A stretch of 64,000 bases of DNA from Mycobacterium szulgai. Its GTDB lineage: Bacteria > Actinomycetota > Actinomycetes > Mycobacteriales > Mycobacteriaceae. Location: assembly GCF_002116635.1 (NCBI RefSeq), contig NZ_LQPW01000163.1:1-64000 (forward strand). Direction: 5' to 3'. A program made the translations under genes and the position numbers. The notes below the pieces were generated by a model, which searched no databases, was not told where the DNA came from, and worked only from the letters and a program-made list of their open reading frames with translations. Of the stretch, positions 50,286 through 58,371 are shown piece by piece (positions within the stretch are counted from its first letter, which is position 1; every line of letters begins with the position of its first letter).

Positions 50286-52093
50286 GACGGAACTCCCTCG
50301 GCCTGGTGATGAGCCTGCTGTTCGATTGTGGATGTATCGCCTTCGGGCAGCCCCAGTTCGCGTGCCTTCAGTAGCCGCCGCATGATCTTGCCGCTACTAG
50401 TGTGCGGTAACGACTCGACGAACTCGATCTCTTTGGGCGCCACCGCCGCTCCGAGGCGCTTGCGTGCGTGGCCGAGCAGTTGCAGCCGCAGCTCTTCGTC
50501 CCCGACCACACCGTTCTTGAGGGTGACGAAGGCCTTGACCAGTTCGCCGACGGTGGGATCGGGTTTGCCGATCACCGCGGCTTCGGCCACTGCCGGATGA
50601 TCGGTGAGTGCGCTTTCGACTTCGAAGGGGCCGATGAGGTGTCCCGCGGACTTGATCACATCGTCTTTGCGTCCAACGAACCAGAAGTACCCGTCTACAT
50701 CCTTCTTGGCCAGGTCTCCGGTCAGATAAAGCCCGTTTTCGAAGCACTTCTGATAGCGCTCCTGGGCATCGAGATAGCTGCGGAACATGGAGGGCCAGCC
50801 CGGTTTGATTGCGAGTTCGCCCTCGACCCCGGGTTCGTCGATGATCGTCGAGGTGCCATCGTCGTTGTGCCGCACGATATATGCGTCCACCCCGGGCAGC
50901 GGCCGGCCCATCGATCCGGGCTTGATGTCGAACGCGGGCGTGTTGGCGATCATGATGCCACCAGTCTCGGTCTGCCACCAGTTGTCGTGAATTGGCAAGC
51001 CCAACACTCGCTTTCCCCACCACACCGCTTCGGGATTGAGTGGCTCTCCCACGCTCGCAATGAAACGAAGACGCGGGAACTGGTAGTGCGACGGCAGTTC
51101 GGATCCCGTTTTGATCAGCATCCTGATCGCGGTGGGTGCCGTGTACCACACCGAAACGCCCTGTTCCTGCAGAATCGCATACCACCGTTCGGCGTCGAAC
51201 TCCGCCTCGTCCACGATGGAGGTGACCCCGTGCAGCAGCGGACTGATGATGCCGTACGACGTTCCGGTGACCCAGCCGGGATCGGCTGTGCACCAATAGG
51301 TGTCGTCGGGATGTAAGTCGAGTGCATACAAGCCGGTCATGTAATGCATTGCGACAGCACCGTGTACGTGTAAAGCGCCTTTTGGCGTACCGGTGGTACC
51401 GCTGGTGAAATGCAGCAGCGCCGGATCATCGGCTGTGGTGGGTTCGATCGGTGTGTTCGCGTCGGCCGCGTTGATCCAATGCCAGAAGTTCAGCGTTCCT
51501 GGCGGCTGGCCGTCGGTTTTGTCCCCGTCGGTTGTCGGGTCGATGATCAGGATGTGCCGCAGCGACGGCAGTCGGTCGCGTACCTTGGTGATCTTGCGGT
51601 CGTAAAGTGCCTTGGTGGTGACCAGGACGTCGGCTTGACCGATGTTCACCCTGGTGGCAATCGGCTCCGGGCCGAAGGCCGAGAACAACGGAGAGACGAC
51701 GCAGCCGTTTCGCAGCGCTCCCAGCACGGTTATGTAGAGCTCGGGGATGCGGCCCATGAGGGTGAAGACGCGGTTGCCCTTGTTGACTCCCAGCGAGCGC
51801 AGCACGCTCGAGAATTGTTTGATGAGGCGGTCGAGTTCGCCGTAGCTGAGGTCTCGGGTGGCGATCGCCCCGTCCCAGCCTTTGTCGGTGACAAACCTCA
51901 GCGCGGTGCGGTTCGCAGCCGGTCCTGTCGCATGCCGTTCCACCGCGGCATAAGCGATATTGCACTTGCCGGGTCCCATTCCTTCGCACAAGGCCGGCAC
52001 ATCAGACCAGTCGAACAGCGCTCGCGTCTGCTGGTAGTCGGTGAGGTTCGGCCGCACGCGGCGGTCGTGAGCTGTCTTATGGATGAGTTCCAT
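50282..52093 (-). CDS. acs: Acetyl-CoA synthetase (AMP-forming)
   Basis: The 603-residue ANL enzyme carries the P-loop HFTSGTTGTPKGALHVHGAV, the acetyl-CoA-synthetase signature WCTADPGWVTGTSYGIISPL, DNWWQTETGGIMIANTPAFD and the catalytic Lys in TSSGKIMRRLLKARELG. It makes acetyl-CoA from acetate. ATG 52093 follows AGGA. It is first in the acs-E1alpha-E1beta-E2-ACP operon. Several DosR-like boxes lie in the divergent gap upstream, so the unit may be induced in hypoxia to hold the acetyl-CoA pool or recover acetate. Confidence 0.92.
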   Translation of the reverse strand: MELIHKTAHDRRVRPNLTDYQQTRALFDWSDVPALCEGMGPGKCNIAYAAVERHATGPAANRTALRFVTDKGWDGAIATRDLSYGELDRLIKQFSSVLRSLGVNKGNRVFTLMGRIPELYITVLGALRNGCVVSPLFSAFGPEPIATRVNIGQADVLVTTKALYDRKITKVRDRLPSLRHILIIDPTTDGDKTDGQPPGTLNFWHWINAADANTPIEPTTADDPALLHFTSGTTGTPKGALHVHGAVAMHYMTGLYALDLHPDDTYWCTADPGWVTGTSYGIISPLLHGVTSIVDEAEFDAERWYAILQEQGVSVWYTAPTAIRMLIKTGSELPSHYQFPRLRFIASVGEPLNPEAVWWGKRVLGLPIHDNWWQTETGGIMIANTPAFDIKPGSMGRPLPGVDAYIVRHNDDGTSTIIDEPGVEGELAIKPGWPSMFRSYLDAQERYQKCFENGLYLTGDLAKKDVDGYFWFVGRKDDVIKSAGHLIGPFEVESALTDHPAVAEAAVIGKPDPTVGELVKAFVTLKNGVVGDEELRLQLLGHARKRLGAAVAPKEIEFVESLPHTSSGKIMRRLLKARELGLPEGDTSTIEQQAHHQAEGVPS

Positions 52094-52182
52094 TAGGGGT
52101 CCTAACGGCGTGGCCGGCGGTTCACTGCCTTTGCAGTCGCCGGGAGACCTTCATCGTTTTCCGCGCACTCGGTGCCGCAATA

Positions 52183-52196
52183 GAGACGAAAGTCAT
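52183..52196. promoter_or_regulatory. Weak DosR-like motif near the acs start
   Basis: GAGACGAAAGTCAT is an imperfect DosR half-box like the one at 33169. It lies about 90 bases before the acs start and is one of three such motifs in this divergent gap. Confidence 0.3.
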
Positions 52197-52219
52197 CAGT
52201 CGCGACGGGCTAGGGCTCC

Positions 52220-52236
52220 TTGGGACCAAAGACTCG
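52220..52236. promoter_or_regulatory. DosR box in the divergent acs gap
   Basis: TTGGGACCAAAGACTCG contains TTGGGACCAAAG, a frequent form of the DosR box. It could serve the leftward acs operon and the rightward gene at 52293. Confidence 0.6.
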
Positions 52237-52239
52237 TAC

Positions 52240-52257
52240 CTTGGGTCCAACGACCCT
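52240..52257. promoter_or_regulatory. DosR-like box before the gene at 52293
   Basis: CTTGGGTCCAACGACCCT carries inverted GGGTC/GACCC halves and lies 36-53 bases before ATG 52293, the usual activation distance. It forms a pair with the site at 52220. Confidence 0.5.
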
Positions 52258-52292
52258 GTTCCTGCGCGTCGAGGGTTTATACGGTCGGCGTT

Positions 52293-52895
52293 ATGCAGAG
52301 CACGCACACCGACCCACAGTTCGGGCCCGAAAGCCCCTATCCAGGAGACGGGTGGGGGACCGGCGGCGATTTGCTCTCACCCGCGCCCCGGCCGCGACGC
52401 TGGCGCAAATGGCTCGCGGTGGCGGTGGCGGTGGTATCGATCTGTCTGGTCGTCGGCGCTGTCGCGGGCATCATGACGGCAAGGCAGACCAAGCGTGCCG
52501 CTACGTCGCATCCGGCGAGCGCCCCGGTGACGCCGCTGCAGGAATGGTGGCTGCGGGCTAGCGATGACTTCACCGAGGTCCAGCGTGCCTCCGTCGATGT
52601 GGTGCGCGCCGCGCGGGTCGGCTTTCCCGAGGCTTTGGAACCGGCATGTCTGCATCTGCACGACGCCGCCGAGGTCAAATTGCAGTCCCGATTGCCTTCT
52701 CCTGACGCAGAGCTGACGGCCGAGCTGCGGGGGGCCATCGAGGATTTTCATTCCGCTGCGCACATGTGTCTGTCCACCGTTGCCGGGGCTAAGACCAATT
52801 ACCACAGCGAGTTCGTCGCCTATCTGTTCTTGGCGGACCGGCAGATGACCGCGGCTCAGGAGCGGATCAACAAGACCTTGATGCGAACTGCGTGA
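52293..52895 (+). CDS. Hypothetical single-pass membrane protein
   Basis: The 200-residue protein has a Pro/Gly-rich cytoplasmic N-terminus, one hydrophobic helix (about 41-62, WLAVAVAVVSICLVVGAVAG) and a helical outer domain (about 78-200, with TPLQEWWLRASDDFTEVQRA and CLHLHDAAEVKLQSRLPSPD). It has Cys residues in the outer part. I do not recognise a named family. ATG 52293 is chosen by its distance from the DosR-like box; a TTTATA element just upstream may be the -10. It overlaps the universal stress gene by 4 bases. Confidence 0.65.
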   Translation: MQSTHTDPQFGPESPYPGDGWGTGGDLLSPAPRPRRWRKWLAVAVAVVSICLVVGAVAGIMTARQTKRAATSHPASAPVTPLQEWWLRASDDFTEVQRASVDVVRAARVGFPEALEPACLHLHDAAEVKLQSRLPSPDAELTAELRGAIEDFHSAAHMCLSTVAGAKTNYHSEFVAYLFLADRQMTAAQERINKTLMRTA

Positions 52896-53776
52896 GGTGG
52901 CCCGGAAATGGCTGTGAATCACCTTCACCGTCCATCGTCGTCGGCGTCGATGGCTCGCGGACGGCAATCCAAGCGGCATTGTGGGCTGTCGATGAAGTAG
53001 TGAGCCGCGACATACCTTTGCGCCTGGTTTACGCGATCGAACCGGACGATACGCCGCAGAACCGCGTGGAACGCGCGGCCCGCAAACTGGCCATCGCAGA
53101 AAACGCCGTTCGCTATGTCTCGATGGCCGTGGAGGCCGAGGAGAAGCCGGTCAAGATCGAAGTCGAGATCGACCAGGAGTTCCCGACGGTCTCGTTGATC
53201 CGGGCTTCGGCGTCTGCGGCCATGGTGTGCGTCGGCGCCGTCGGCCTGCACCACTTCCGGCCGGAGCGGGCGGGTTCCACCGCCACCGCCCTTGCGGCAT
53301 CGGCGCATTGCCCGGTGGCCATCATTCGCGGCCATGGCGGCCACGACGCGCGTGAAGGGCAGTGGATCGTCGTTGACGCATACGGGTCGGTCGACAACGA
53401 TGCGGTGATGGGGTCTGCGATTCAGGAAGCGCGGCTGCGCCAGTTGCCCCTTCGGGTAGTGGTGAGCTACCGCCACGGGTCGGGCAGTGGCTTCGGCGCA
53501 CAAGTCGGCACCGAGGACGGCGATCACCAGATGCTGTGCCACTTGGACCGTCGGCTAGCGCGGTGGCGGCGACGCTACCCCGATGTCGGCATCGATGCCG
53601 TGGTGTGGCATGGCACCTTGCTCGACTACCTGTCCGAGCACCGGCGGACGGTGCGGTTGGTCGTCGTCGGCATCCGCAACCGCGAGCAGCTCGAGCAACT
53701 GGTGGGGCCGTCGGGCAATGCGGTGCTGCAAAAGGCGGATTGCTCGGTGCTGGTCGTCGATCGGCAACATCTGTGA
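52892..53776 (+). CDS. Double-domain universal stress protein (Rv2028c-like)
   Basis: This 294-residue protein has two UspA domains. The first shows IVVGVDGSRTAIQAALWAVD, then AAMVCVGAVGLHHFRPERAG and AHCPVAII, the ATP-type loop and closing strand. The second, from about residue 155, is more diverged and ends ADCSVLVVDRQ. It closely follows Rv2028c, part of the hspX cluster of M. tuberculosis. GTG 52892 overlaps the preceding stop. Confidence 0.85.
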   Translation: MRWPGNGCESPSPSIVVGVDGSRTAIQAALWAVDEVVSRDIPLRLVYAIEPDDTPQNRVERAARKLAIAENAVRYVSMAVEAEEKPVKIEVEIDQEFPTVSLIRASASAAMVCVGAVGLHHFRPERAGSTATALAASAHCPVAIIRGHGGHDAREGQWIVVDAYGSVDNDAVMGSAIQEARLRQLPLRVVVSYRHGSGSGFGAQVGTEDGDHQMLCHLDRRLARWRRRYPDVGIDAVVWHGTLLDYLSEHRRTVRLVVVGIRNREQLEQLVGPSGNAVLQKADCSVLVVDRQHL

Positions 53777-53822
53777 GGGTCGTCGGCGCTAGCTGAGCCG
53801 GACAGCGGGAGGGGCGTGAGCA

Positions 53823-54806
53823 ATGACTCGAACGATGGTGGATACCGAAGTCATCAGTAGGGCACTGGAATTGGCGTGCCGGTCTCCCTCGCTGCACAAC
53901 AGTCAGCCCTGGCGGTGGGTCGTTGGACGCATGAGTGTGGACCTGTTCACCGACCCGCACCGAATCGTGACCGAAGCCGACAGCTCGGGCCGCGAAGCGA
54001 TCATCAGCTGCGGGGCAGTGCTGGACCACTTCAGGGTCGCCATGGCCGCGGCCGGCTGGGACTGCCAGGTCGACTACCTGCCCAACCCGAACAATCGTGA
54101 CCACCTCGCCGCGATCGACTTCGTACATCTGGACTCTGTGGCCGAGGCCCGGCGCGACCGAGCCAAAGCGATATCGCAGCGCCGCACCGATCGGCGTCCG
54201 TTTCGCGCGCCGAAGGACTGGCCGTCGGTTGAACCATTGCTCTTCAGTTGCTATGACAGCGAATTGGCCACGCTCGAAGTTCTGCCCGACGAGGTGCGCC
54301 CGCAGCTCGCGGAGGCGTCGCGGCTCGCTGAGTCGCTGCGCCGGTATGACGACGAATATCAGCACGAATTGACTTGGTGGACTGAACCTTCCAGAGAGTC
54401 CGACGGGATACCGCACAGCGCGTTGCTATCCGAGTCGCAGGCCCGCCGAGTCGATGTGCAGCGCCGCTTTCCGGCCAAGTGGTACCAGGAGCGCGGTGCC
54501 TCCGGTGTGCAAGACGAGGGGAAGATCCTCCTGCTCACCACGCCCGCCGACACGCGCCTAGATGCGTTGAATTGCGGTCAGGCGCTGTCTTCTGTCCTGT
54601 TGGAGTGCACCATGGCCGGATTGGCAACCTGTCCGGTATCGCACCTCACCGAGGTCGAAACAAGCCGCGACATGGTGCGGCAGCTCAGCGGCGCCACTGA
54701 AGCGATGCCGCAGGTCTTGATTCGGGTCGGCATCGAACTTTCGGGCAAAAGCCCGCAGCCGACGCCGCGGCGACCGCTTAGCGATGTAGTGGAGATTCAT
54801 CGTTAG
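53823..54806 (+). CDS. acg: Acg nitroreductase-like protein (Rv2032-like)
   Basis: The 327-residue protein matches Acg (Rv2032) along its length: LACRSPSLHNSQPWRWVVG, ADSSGREAIISCGAVLDHFR, QRRTDRRPF, RYDDEYQHELTWWTE and LECTMAGLATCPVSHLTEVE. Acg binds flavin with a lid over the site and is DosR-induced; no reductase activity has been shown. It lies 46 bases after the universal stress gene without a box of its own. In M. tuberculosis acg also neighbours hspX, although divergently. Confidence 0.88.
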   Translation: MTRTMVDTEVISRALELACRSPSLHNSQPWRWVVGRMSVDLFTDPHRIVTEADSSGREAIISCGAVLDHFRVAMAAAGWDCQVDYLPNPNNRDHLAAIDFVHLDSVAEARRDRAKAISQRRTDRRPFRAPKDWPSVEPLLFSCYDSELATLEVLPDEVRPQLAEASRLAESLRRYDDEYQHELTWWTEPSRESDGIPHSALLSESQARRVDVQRRFPAKWYQERGASGVQDEGKILLLTTPADTRLDALNCGQALSSVLLECTMAGLATCPVSHLTEVETSRDMVRQLSGATEAMPQVLIRVGIELSGKSPQPTPRRPLSDVVEIHR

Positions 54807-54809
54807 CGT

Positions 54810-55441
54810 CCAGAAGTCCTGTCTTGAAACGGGACTCACGTCCCGTGAAGCCGCAAGCCGTCGCGAGGTCTATGGACCCAACGACCTGCCGACGGCCGGC
54901 CCTCGACGACGTCTGGCCGAGCTGCTCGACAGTTCATCCATCCGTTGGCGCTGCTGTTGTGGCTGGCGGCTGTTCTCGCGCTCGTGTCGGGCTCAATGGT
55001 GTTGGGGATCGCCATTTTCGCCGTCATCGTGCTTAACGCACTGGTGGGCTTCGTCCAGGAAGAGCACGCCGAGCACGCCGTCGAGGCGCTGAGCGCTTAT
55101 CTGCCCCAGCGGGCTTGGATTCAGCGCGACGGCCATCGTGTTCGACGACAATGTCTTTCGCGGCGATTGTGGCGTGTCAGGTCGGTACGGCGCTGGCATC
55201 ACGGACGGCGTGGGCATCGCTGAAGTCGGTTGGCCTCATGACCAATCCACTCGTGTTGAGTGGCATCGCGTTCGAGTTGATCTTTGCCGCCGCAGTGATC
55301 GACCTTCCCCCACTGCAATTCGTGTTCGACACTGCGGCTCCCGACCCATGGATGCTGCTCATGCTGTTGCCCATGCCATGGGATGTCTGGGGCATCGACG
55401 AGATCTACCGTTGGCGGTTGCGGCGCACAGGTGACTTCTGA
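54810..55441 (+). pseudogene. Collapsed cation P-type ATPase gene
   Basis: Two ends of a P-type ATPase are visible without the middle. At about 54837-54930 one frame reads TSREAASRREVYGPNDLPTA (the typical N-terminal YGPN motif); it shifts near 54925 to a frame reading HPLALLLWLAAVLALVSGSM and GFVQEEHAEHAVEALSAYL (helices 1-2). At about 55140 the sequence jumps to the far C-terminus: IVACQVGTALASRTAWASLK, then NPLVLSGIAFELIFAAAVI and PMPWDVWGIDEIYRW. The phosphorylation and nucleotide domains are gone. A frameshift and a large in-gene deletion explain this. A GGGACT/GTCCC palindrome lies at its 5' end. Confidence 0.8.
54831..54844. promoter_or_regulatory. DosR-like palindrome at the ATPase remnant
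   Basis: GGGACTCACGTCCC has complete GGGAC and GTCCC arms. It falls at the beginning of the ATPase remnant and partly inside its coding frame, so it may have driven the lost gene or may be chance. Confidence 0.45.
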
Positions 55442-55522
55442 CCCTATTGGCGAGCCGTCTATCGCCGAAACAATGGCTCTGACCAGAGTTCGTCAAAGCG
55501 TATCTGGGCGCAAGGAAGTGAT

Positions 55523-55831
55523 ATGACACTCAGCCTAGGTGGACCGTTGACATTGATCGATTTCGATATTGATGCAATTGCATGCCAATTTCTCAGATCC
55601 GCATACGCAGATAAGACCTATATCGATTGGACGCTGGATCGGCGGCTCGAGGGATTTCTGCGCCGCGAGGGATTCGACCGTCTCTTCGAAGACGGCGATG
55701 CCTACGACCTGCTGCTTGACCGGGTCATGACCCACATCGGCCAAGCTCGCCGGACGCGGGCCGGCGAGCAGTGTGACCGACTAATGGCCTCGAAGAGGGG
55801 GACTTCGGTCCCTGTCGGCGACGGCGGCTGA
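55523..55831 (+). CDS. Hypothetical protein (102 aa) upstream of hspX
   Basis: The ATG follows CAAGGAAG. The protein is acidic and mixed alpha/beta (LTLIDFDIDAIACQFLRSAY, IDWTLDRRLEGFLRREGFDR, DAYDLLLDRVMTHIGQARRT) without a membrane segment. I do not recognise the family. The DosR box of hspX falls within its last codons, so it is transcribed toward and probably into the hspX promoter region. Confidence 0.6.
   Translation: MTLSLGGPLTLIDFDIDAIACQFLRSAYADKTYIDWTLDRRLEGFLRREGFDRLFEDGDAYDLLLDRVMTHIGQARRTRAGEQCDRLMASKRGTSVPVGDGG
55799..55812. promoter_or_regulatory. DosR box before hspX
   Basis: GGGACTTCGGTCCC has both half-sites with a near-consensus centre. It lies 69-82 bases before the hspX ATG, inside the 3' end of the preceding gene. 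This fits the strong DosR control of hspX in other mycobacteria. Confidence 0.7.
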
Positions 55832-55880
55832 CTGGTCGAATGGATATCGAGAATCCACCAAACTCTATTAGGAGCCAATC

Positions 55881-56312
55881 ATGAGTACGGTTCCCGCGCA
55901 GCGTGCGTCGAGGTCGTTCTTCCCCGACTTCCCGGACTTGCTCGCAGCTTTCCCGTCATTTGCCGGTCTGCATCCGGTCTTTGATACCCGCACTATGCGG
56001 CTCGAGGACGAAATGAAGGATGGCCGTTACGAGGTGCGCGCTGAAATCCCAGGTGTCGATCCGGCAAAGGACATCGATATCACCGTGCGCGACGGTCGGC
56101 TGACCATTAAGGCGGAGCGCCGCGAGAAGAAGGACTTCGACGGCCGATCGGAATTCTCCTACGGCTCCTTCGTTCGGTCTCTTTCGTTGCCGGACGGAGC
56201 CGACGACGGCGACATCAAGGCGACGTACGACAAAGGCATACTCGCCATTTCGGTGGCCGTTGCGCCGAAGAAGCCGGCCGAGCGGCGCGTTCAGATCCAA
56301 TCCCCGAACTAG
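55881..56312 (+). CDS. hspX: Alpha-crystallin small heat-shock protein HspX
   Basis: This 143-residue Hsp20 protein is close to HspX/Acr (144 aa) of M. tuberculosis. The N-terminal arm has SRSFFPDFPDLLAAFPSFAG. The crystallin domain (about 45-135) has MKDGRYEVRAEIPGVDPAKD, REKKDFDGRSEFSYGSFVRS and YDKGILAISVAV. It is an ATP-independent chaperone and the best-known DosR target. The start follows AGGAGCC. It is followed after 17 bases by the Rv2030c-like gene. Confidence 0.95.
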   Translation: MSTVPAQRASRSFFPDFPDLLAAFPSFAGLHPVFDTRTMRLEDEMKDGRYEVRAEIPGVDPAKDIDITVRDGRLTIKAERREKKDFDGRSEFSYGSFVRSLSLPDGADDGDIKATYDKGILAISVAVAPKKPAERRVQIQSPN

Positions 56313-56329
56313 CCCGAATACGGTGTGAA

Positions 56330-58366
56330 ATGACCACAGCAGCCAAGCTCAGCCGGCACTCACCGCGGCGTGTATTCAGAGACCGCCGCGAAGCCGGCCG
56401 GGTGCTGGCAACACTGCTGAGCGCCTACCGCAACCGCGAAGACGTCATAGTCCTCGGCTTGGCCCGGGGTGGAATACCTGTCGCGTGGGAGGTCGCGGCC
56501 GCGTTGCAGGCCCCCTTGGACGCGTTCATTGTGCGCAAGCTCGGCGCACCCGACCACGAAGAGTTCGCCGTTGGCGCGTTAGCCAGCGGTGGCCGTGTCG
56601 TCGTCAACGACGATGTGTTGCGCGGGCTGCGAATCACACCGCAGCAACTGCGTGACATCGCCGAGCGGGAGGGCCGCGAGCTCGTCAGGCGCGAGGCCGC
56701 TTATCGTGCGGGGCGCCCGCCCCTCGTGGTGACCGGCAAGACGGTGATTCTGGTCGACGATGGTTTGGCTACCGGAGCCAGCATGTTCGCCGCGGTGCAG
56801 GCGTTACGCGACGCCGAGCCCGCACACATCGTGATTGCAGTGCCGGCAGCTCCGGAATCCACCTGCCGGGAATTCGCGGGTTTGGTCGACGACATGGTTT
56901 GCGCGTCGATGCCGACTCCGTTTCTCGCGGTCGGTGAATCCTTCTGGGACTTCCGCCAAGTCACCGACGATGAAGTCCGGCAGCTCCTGTCGACTCCGAC
57001 GGTAGGGGCCACCATTACCCCTGCTGCGGCGCCGACCGCGGCGGAGGTGATACGCAGGGTGGCGATCGACGCTCCCGGCGGTGTTCCGCCGTATGACACG
57101 CTCGAGGAGATCATCGGCGACGCGCGGATCGTGCTGATCGGCGAAAGTTCGCATGGCACCCACGAGTTCTACGAGGCTCGGGCGGCCATAACGAAATGGT
57201 TGATCGAGAACAAGGGCTTCTGCGCAGTTGCCGCGGAAGCGGACTGGCCTGATGCATATCGGGTCAATCGCTACGTCCGCGGCGTCGGCGAAGACAGAAA
57301 CGCCGATGAGGCGCTGAGCGGTTTCGAACGATTTCCGGCCTGGATGTGGCGCAACGTCGTCGTGCGTGACTTCGTGGACTGGCTGCGCGCGCGCAACCAA
57401 CGGTGCGCGGCAACCACTGGGCGACAGGCCGGCTTCTACGGTTTGGACCTCTACAGCCTGCACCGGTCGATGCAGGAAGTCATCAACTACCTCGACGGCG
57501 TCGACTCGAACGCGGCGGCGCGGGCGCGCGCTCGCTACGCGTGCTTCGATCACGCGTCAGCCGATGATGGTCAGGCATACGGCTTCTCGGCGGCGTTCGG
57601 CGCCGGACCCTCATGCGAGCGTCAGGCGATCGAGCAGCTCATCGACATGCAGCGCAACGCACTGGCCTATGCGCGGCGCGACGGCCTGCTTGCCGAAGAC
57701 GAACTGTTCTACGCGCAGCAGAACGCTCAAACGGTCCGCAATGCGGAGGTGTATTACCGCGCAATGTTCAGCGGGCGGGTCACGTCCTGGAATCTACGCG
57801 ATAAGCACATGGCGCAGACGTTGGAGGCGCTGCTTAAGCATCTGGACCGGCACGGCGACGGAGCCCGAATCGTGGTGTGGGCCCACAATTCTCATGTAGG
57901 GGACGCGCGGGCCACCGAAGTGGGGTCCGACGGACAGCTCACCCTCGGCCAGCTCGTTCGACAGCGATACGGTGATGACTCGCGCCTCATCGGGCTCAGC
58001 ACGTTCACCGGCACGGTCACCGCCGCCAGTGAGTGGGGCGGAAATGCCGAGCGGAAGGTGGTGCGGCCGGCGCTCAACGGCAGCATCGAAGAACTGTTCC
58101 ACGAGACCGGCAGGGATGCCTTCGTCGTATCGGCTGCGCTGAACCCGCAGGCCGCTGACCCGCTGGCCGTCGTTCGGCTGGGGCGTGCCATCGGGGTGAT
58201 CTATCTTCCCGCGACCGAGCGGCAGAGCCACTACTTCCACGTCCGGCCCGCCGATCAGTTCGATGCCATGATCCATATCGACAAGACCCGCGCCCTCGAG
58301 CCTCTCGAGACTACGAGTTTGTGGATCGCCGGCGAGACTCCGGAAACTTACCCGAGCGGCCTGTAA
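56330..58366 (+). CDS. Phosphoribosyltransferase-erythromycin esterase-type fusion (Rv2030c-like)
   Basis: The 678-residue protein joins an N-terminal PRTase (about 10-220, PRPP loop VILVDDGLATGASMFAAVQA) to an erythromycin-esterase-like domain (about 240-660, with LIGESSHGTHEFYEARAAIT, AAEADWPDAYRVNRYVRG, GFYGLDLYSLHRSMQEVINY and RIVVWAHNSHVGDARATEVG). It matches Rv2030c (681 aa) in layout and in its place after hspX. The substrates are unknown; no drug-inactivating role should be assumed. It lies in the hspX-pfkB operon. Its PRTase half is related to that of the gene at 28653. Confidence 0.9.
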   Translation: MTTAAKLSRHSPRRVFRDRREAGRVLATLLSAYRNREDVIVLGLARGGIPVAWEVAAALQAPLDAFIVRKLGAPDHEEFAVGALASGGRVVVNDDVLRGLRITPQQLRDIAEREGRELVRREAAYRAGRPPLVVTGKTVILVDDGLATGASMFAAVQALRDAEPAHIVIAVPAAPESTCREFAGLVDDMVCASMPTPFLAVGESFWDFRQVTDDEVRQLLSTPTVGATITPAAAPTAAEVIRRVAIDAPGGVPPYDTLEEIIGDARIVLIGESSHGTHEFYEARAAITKWLIENKGFCAVAAEADWPDAYRVNRYVRGVGEDRNADEALSGFERFPAWMWRNVVVRDFVDWLRARNQRCAATTGRQAGFYGLDLYSLHRSMQEVINYLDGVDSNAAARARARYACFDHASADDGQAYGFSAAFGAGPSCERQAIEQLIDMQRNALAYARRDGLLAEDELFYAQQNAQTVRNAEVYYRAMFSGRVTSWNLRDKHMAQTLEALLKHLDRHGDGARIVVWAHNSHVGDARATEVGSDGQLTLGQLVRQRYGDDSRLIGLSTFTGTVTAASEWGGNAERKVVRPALNGSIEELFHETGRDAFVVSAALNPQAADPLAVVRLGRAIGVIYLPATERQSHYFHVRPADQFDAMIHIDKTRALEPLETTSLWIAGETPETYPSGL

Positions 58367-58371
58367 TCGAA

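Noticed and set aside
56330..58366. Macrolide resistance by the erythromycin-esterase-like domain
   Set aside because: The gene is the Rv2030c-type dormancy fusion. The domain family is broad and no evidence supports drug hydrolysis.
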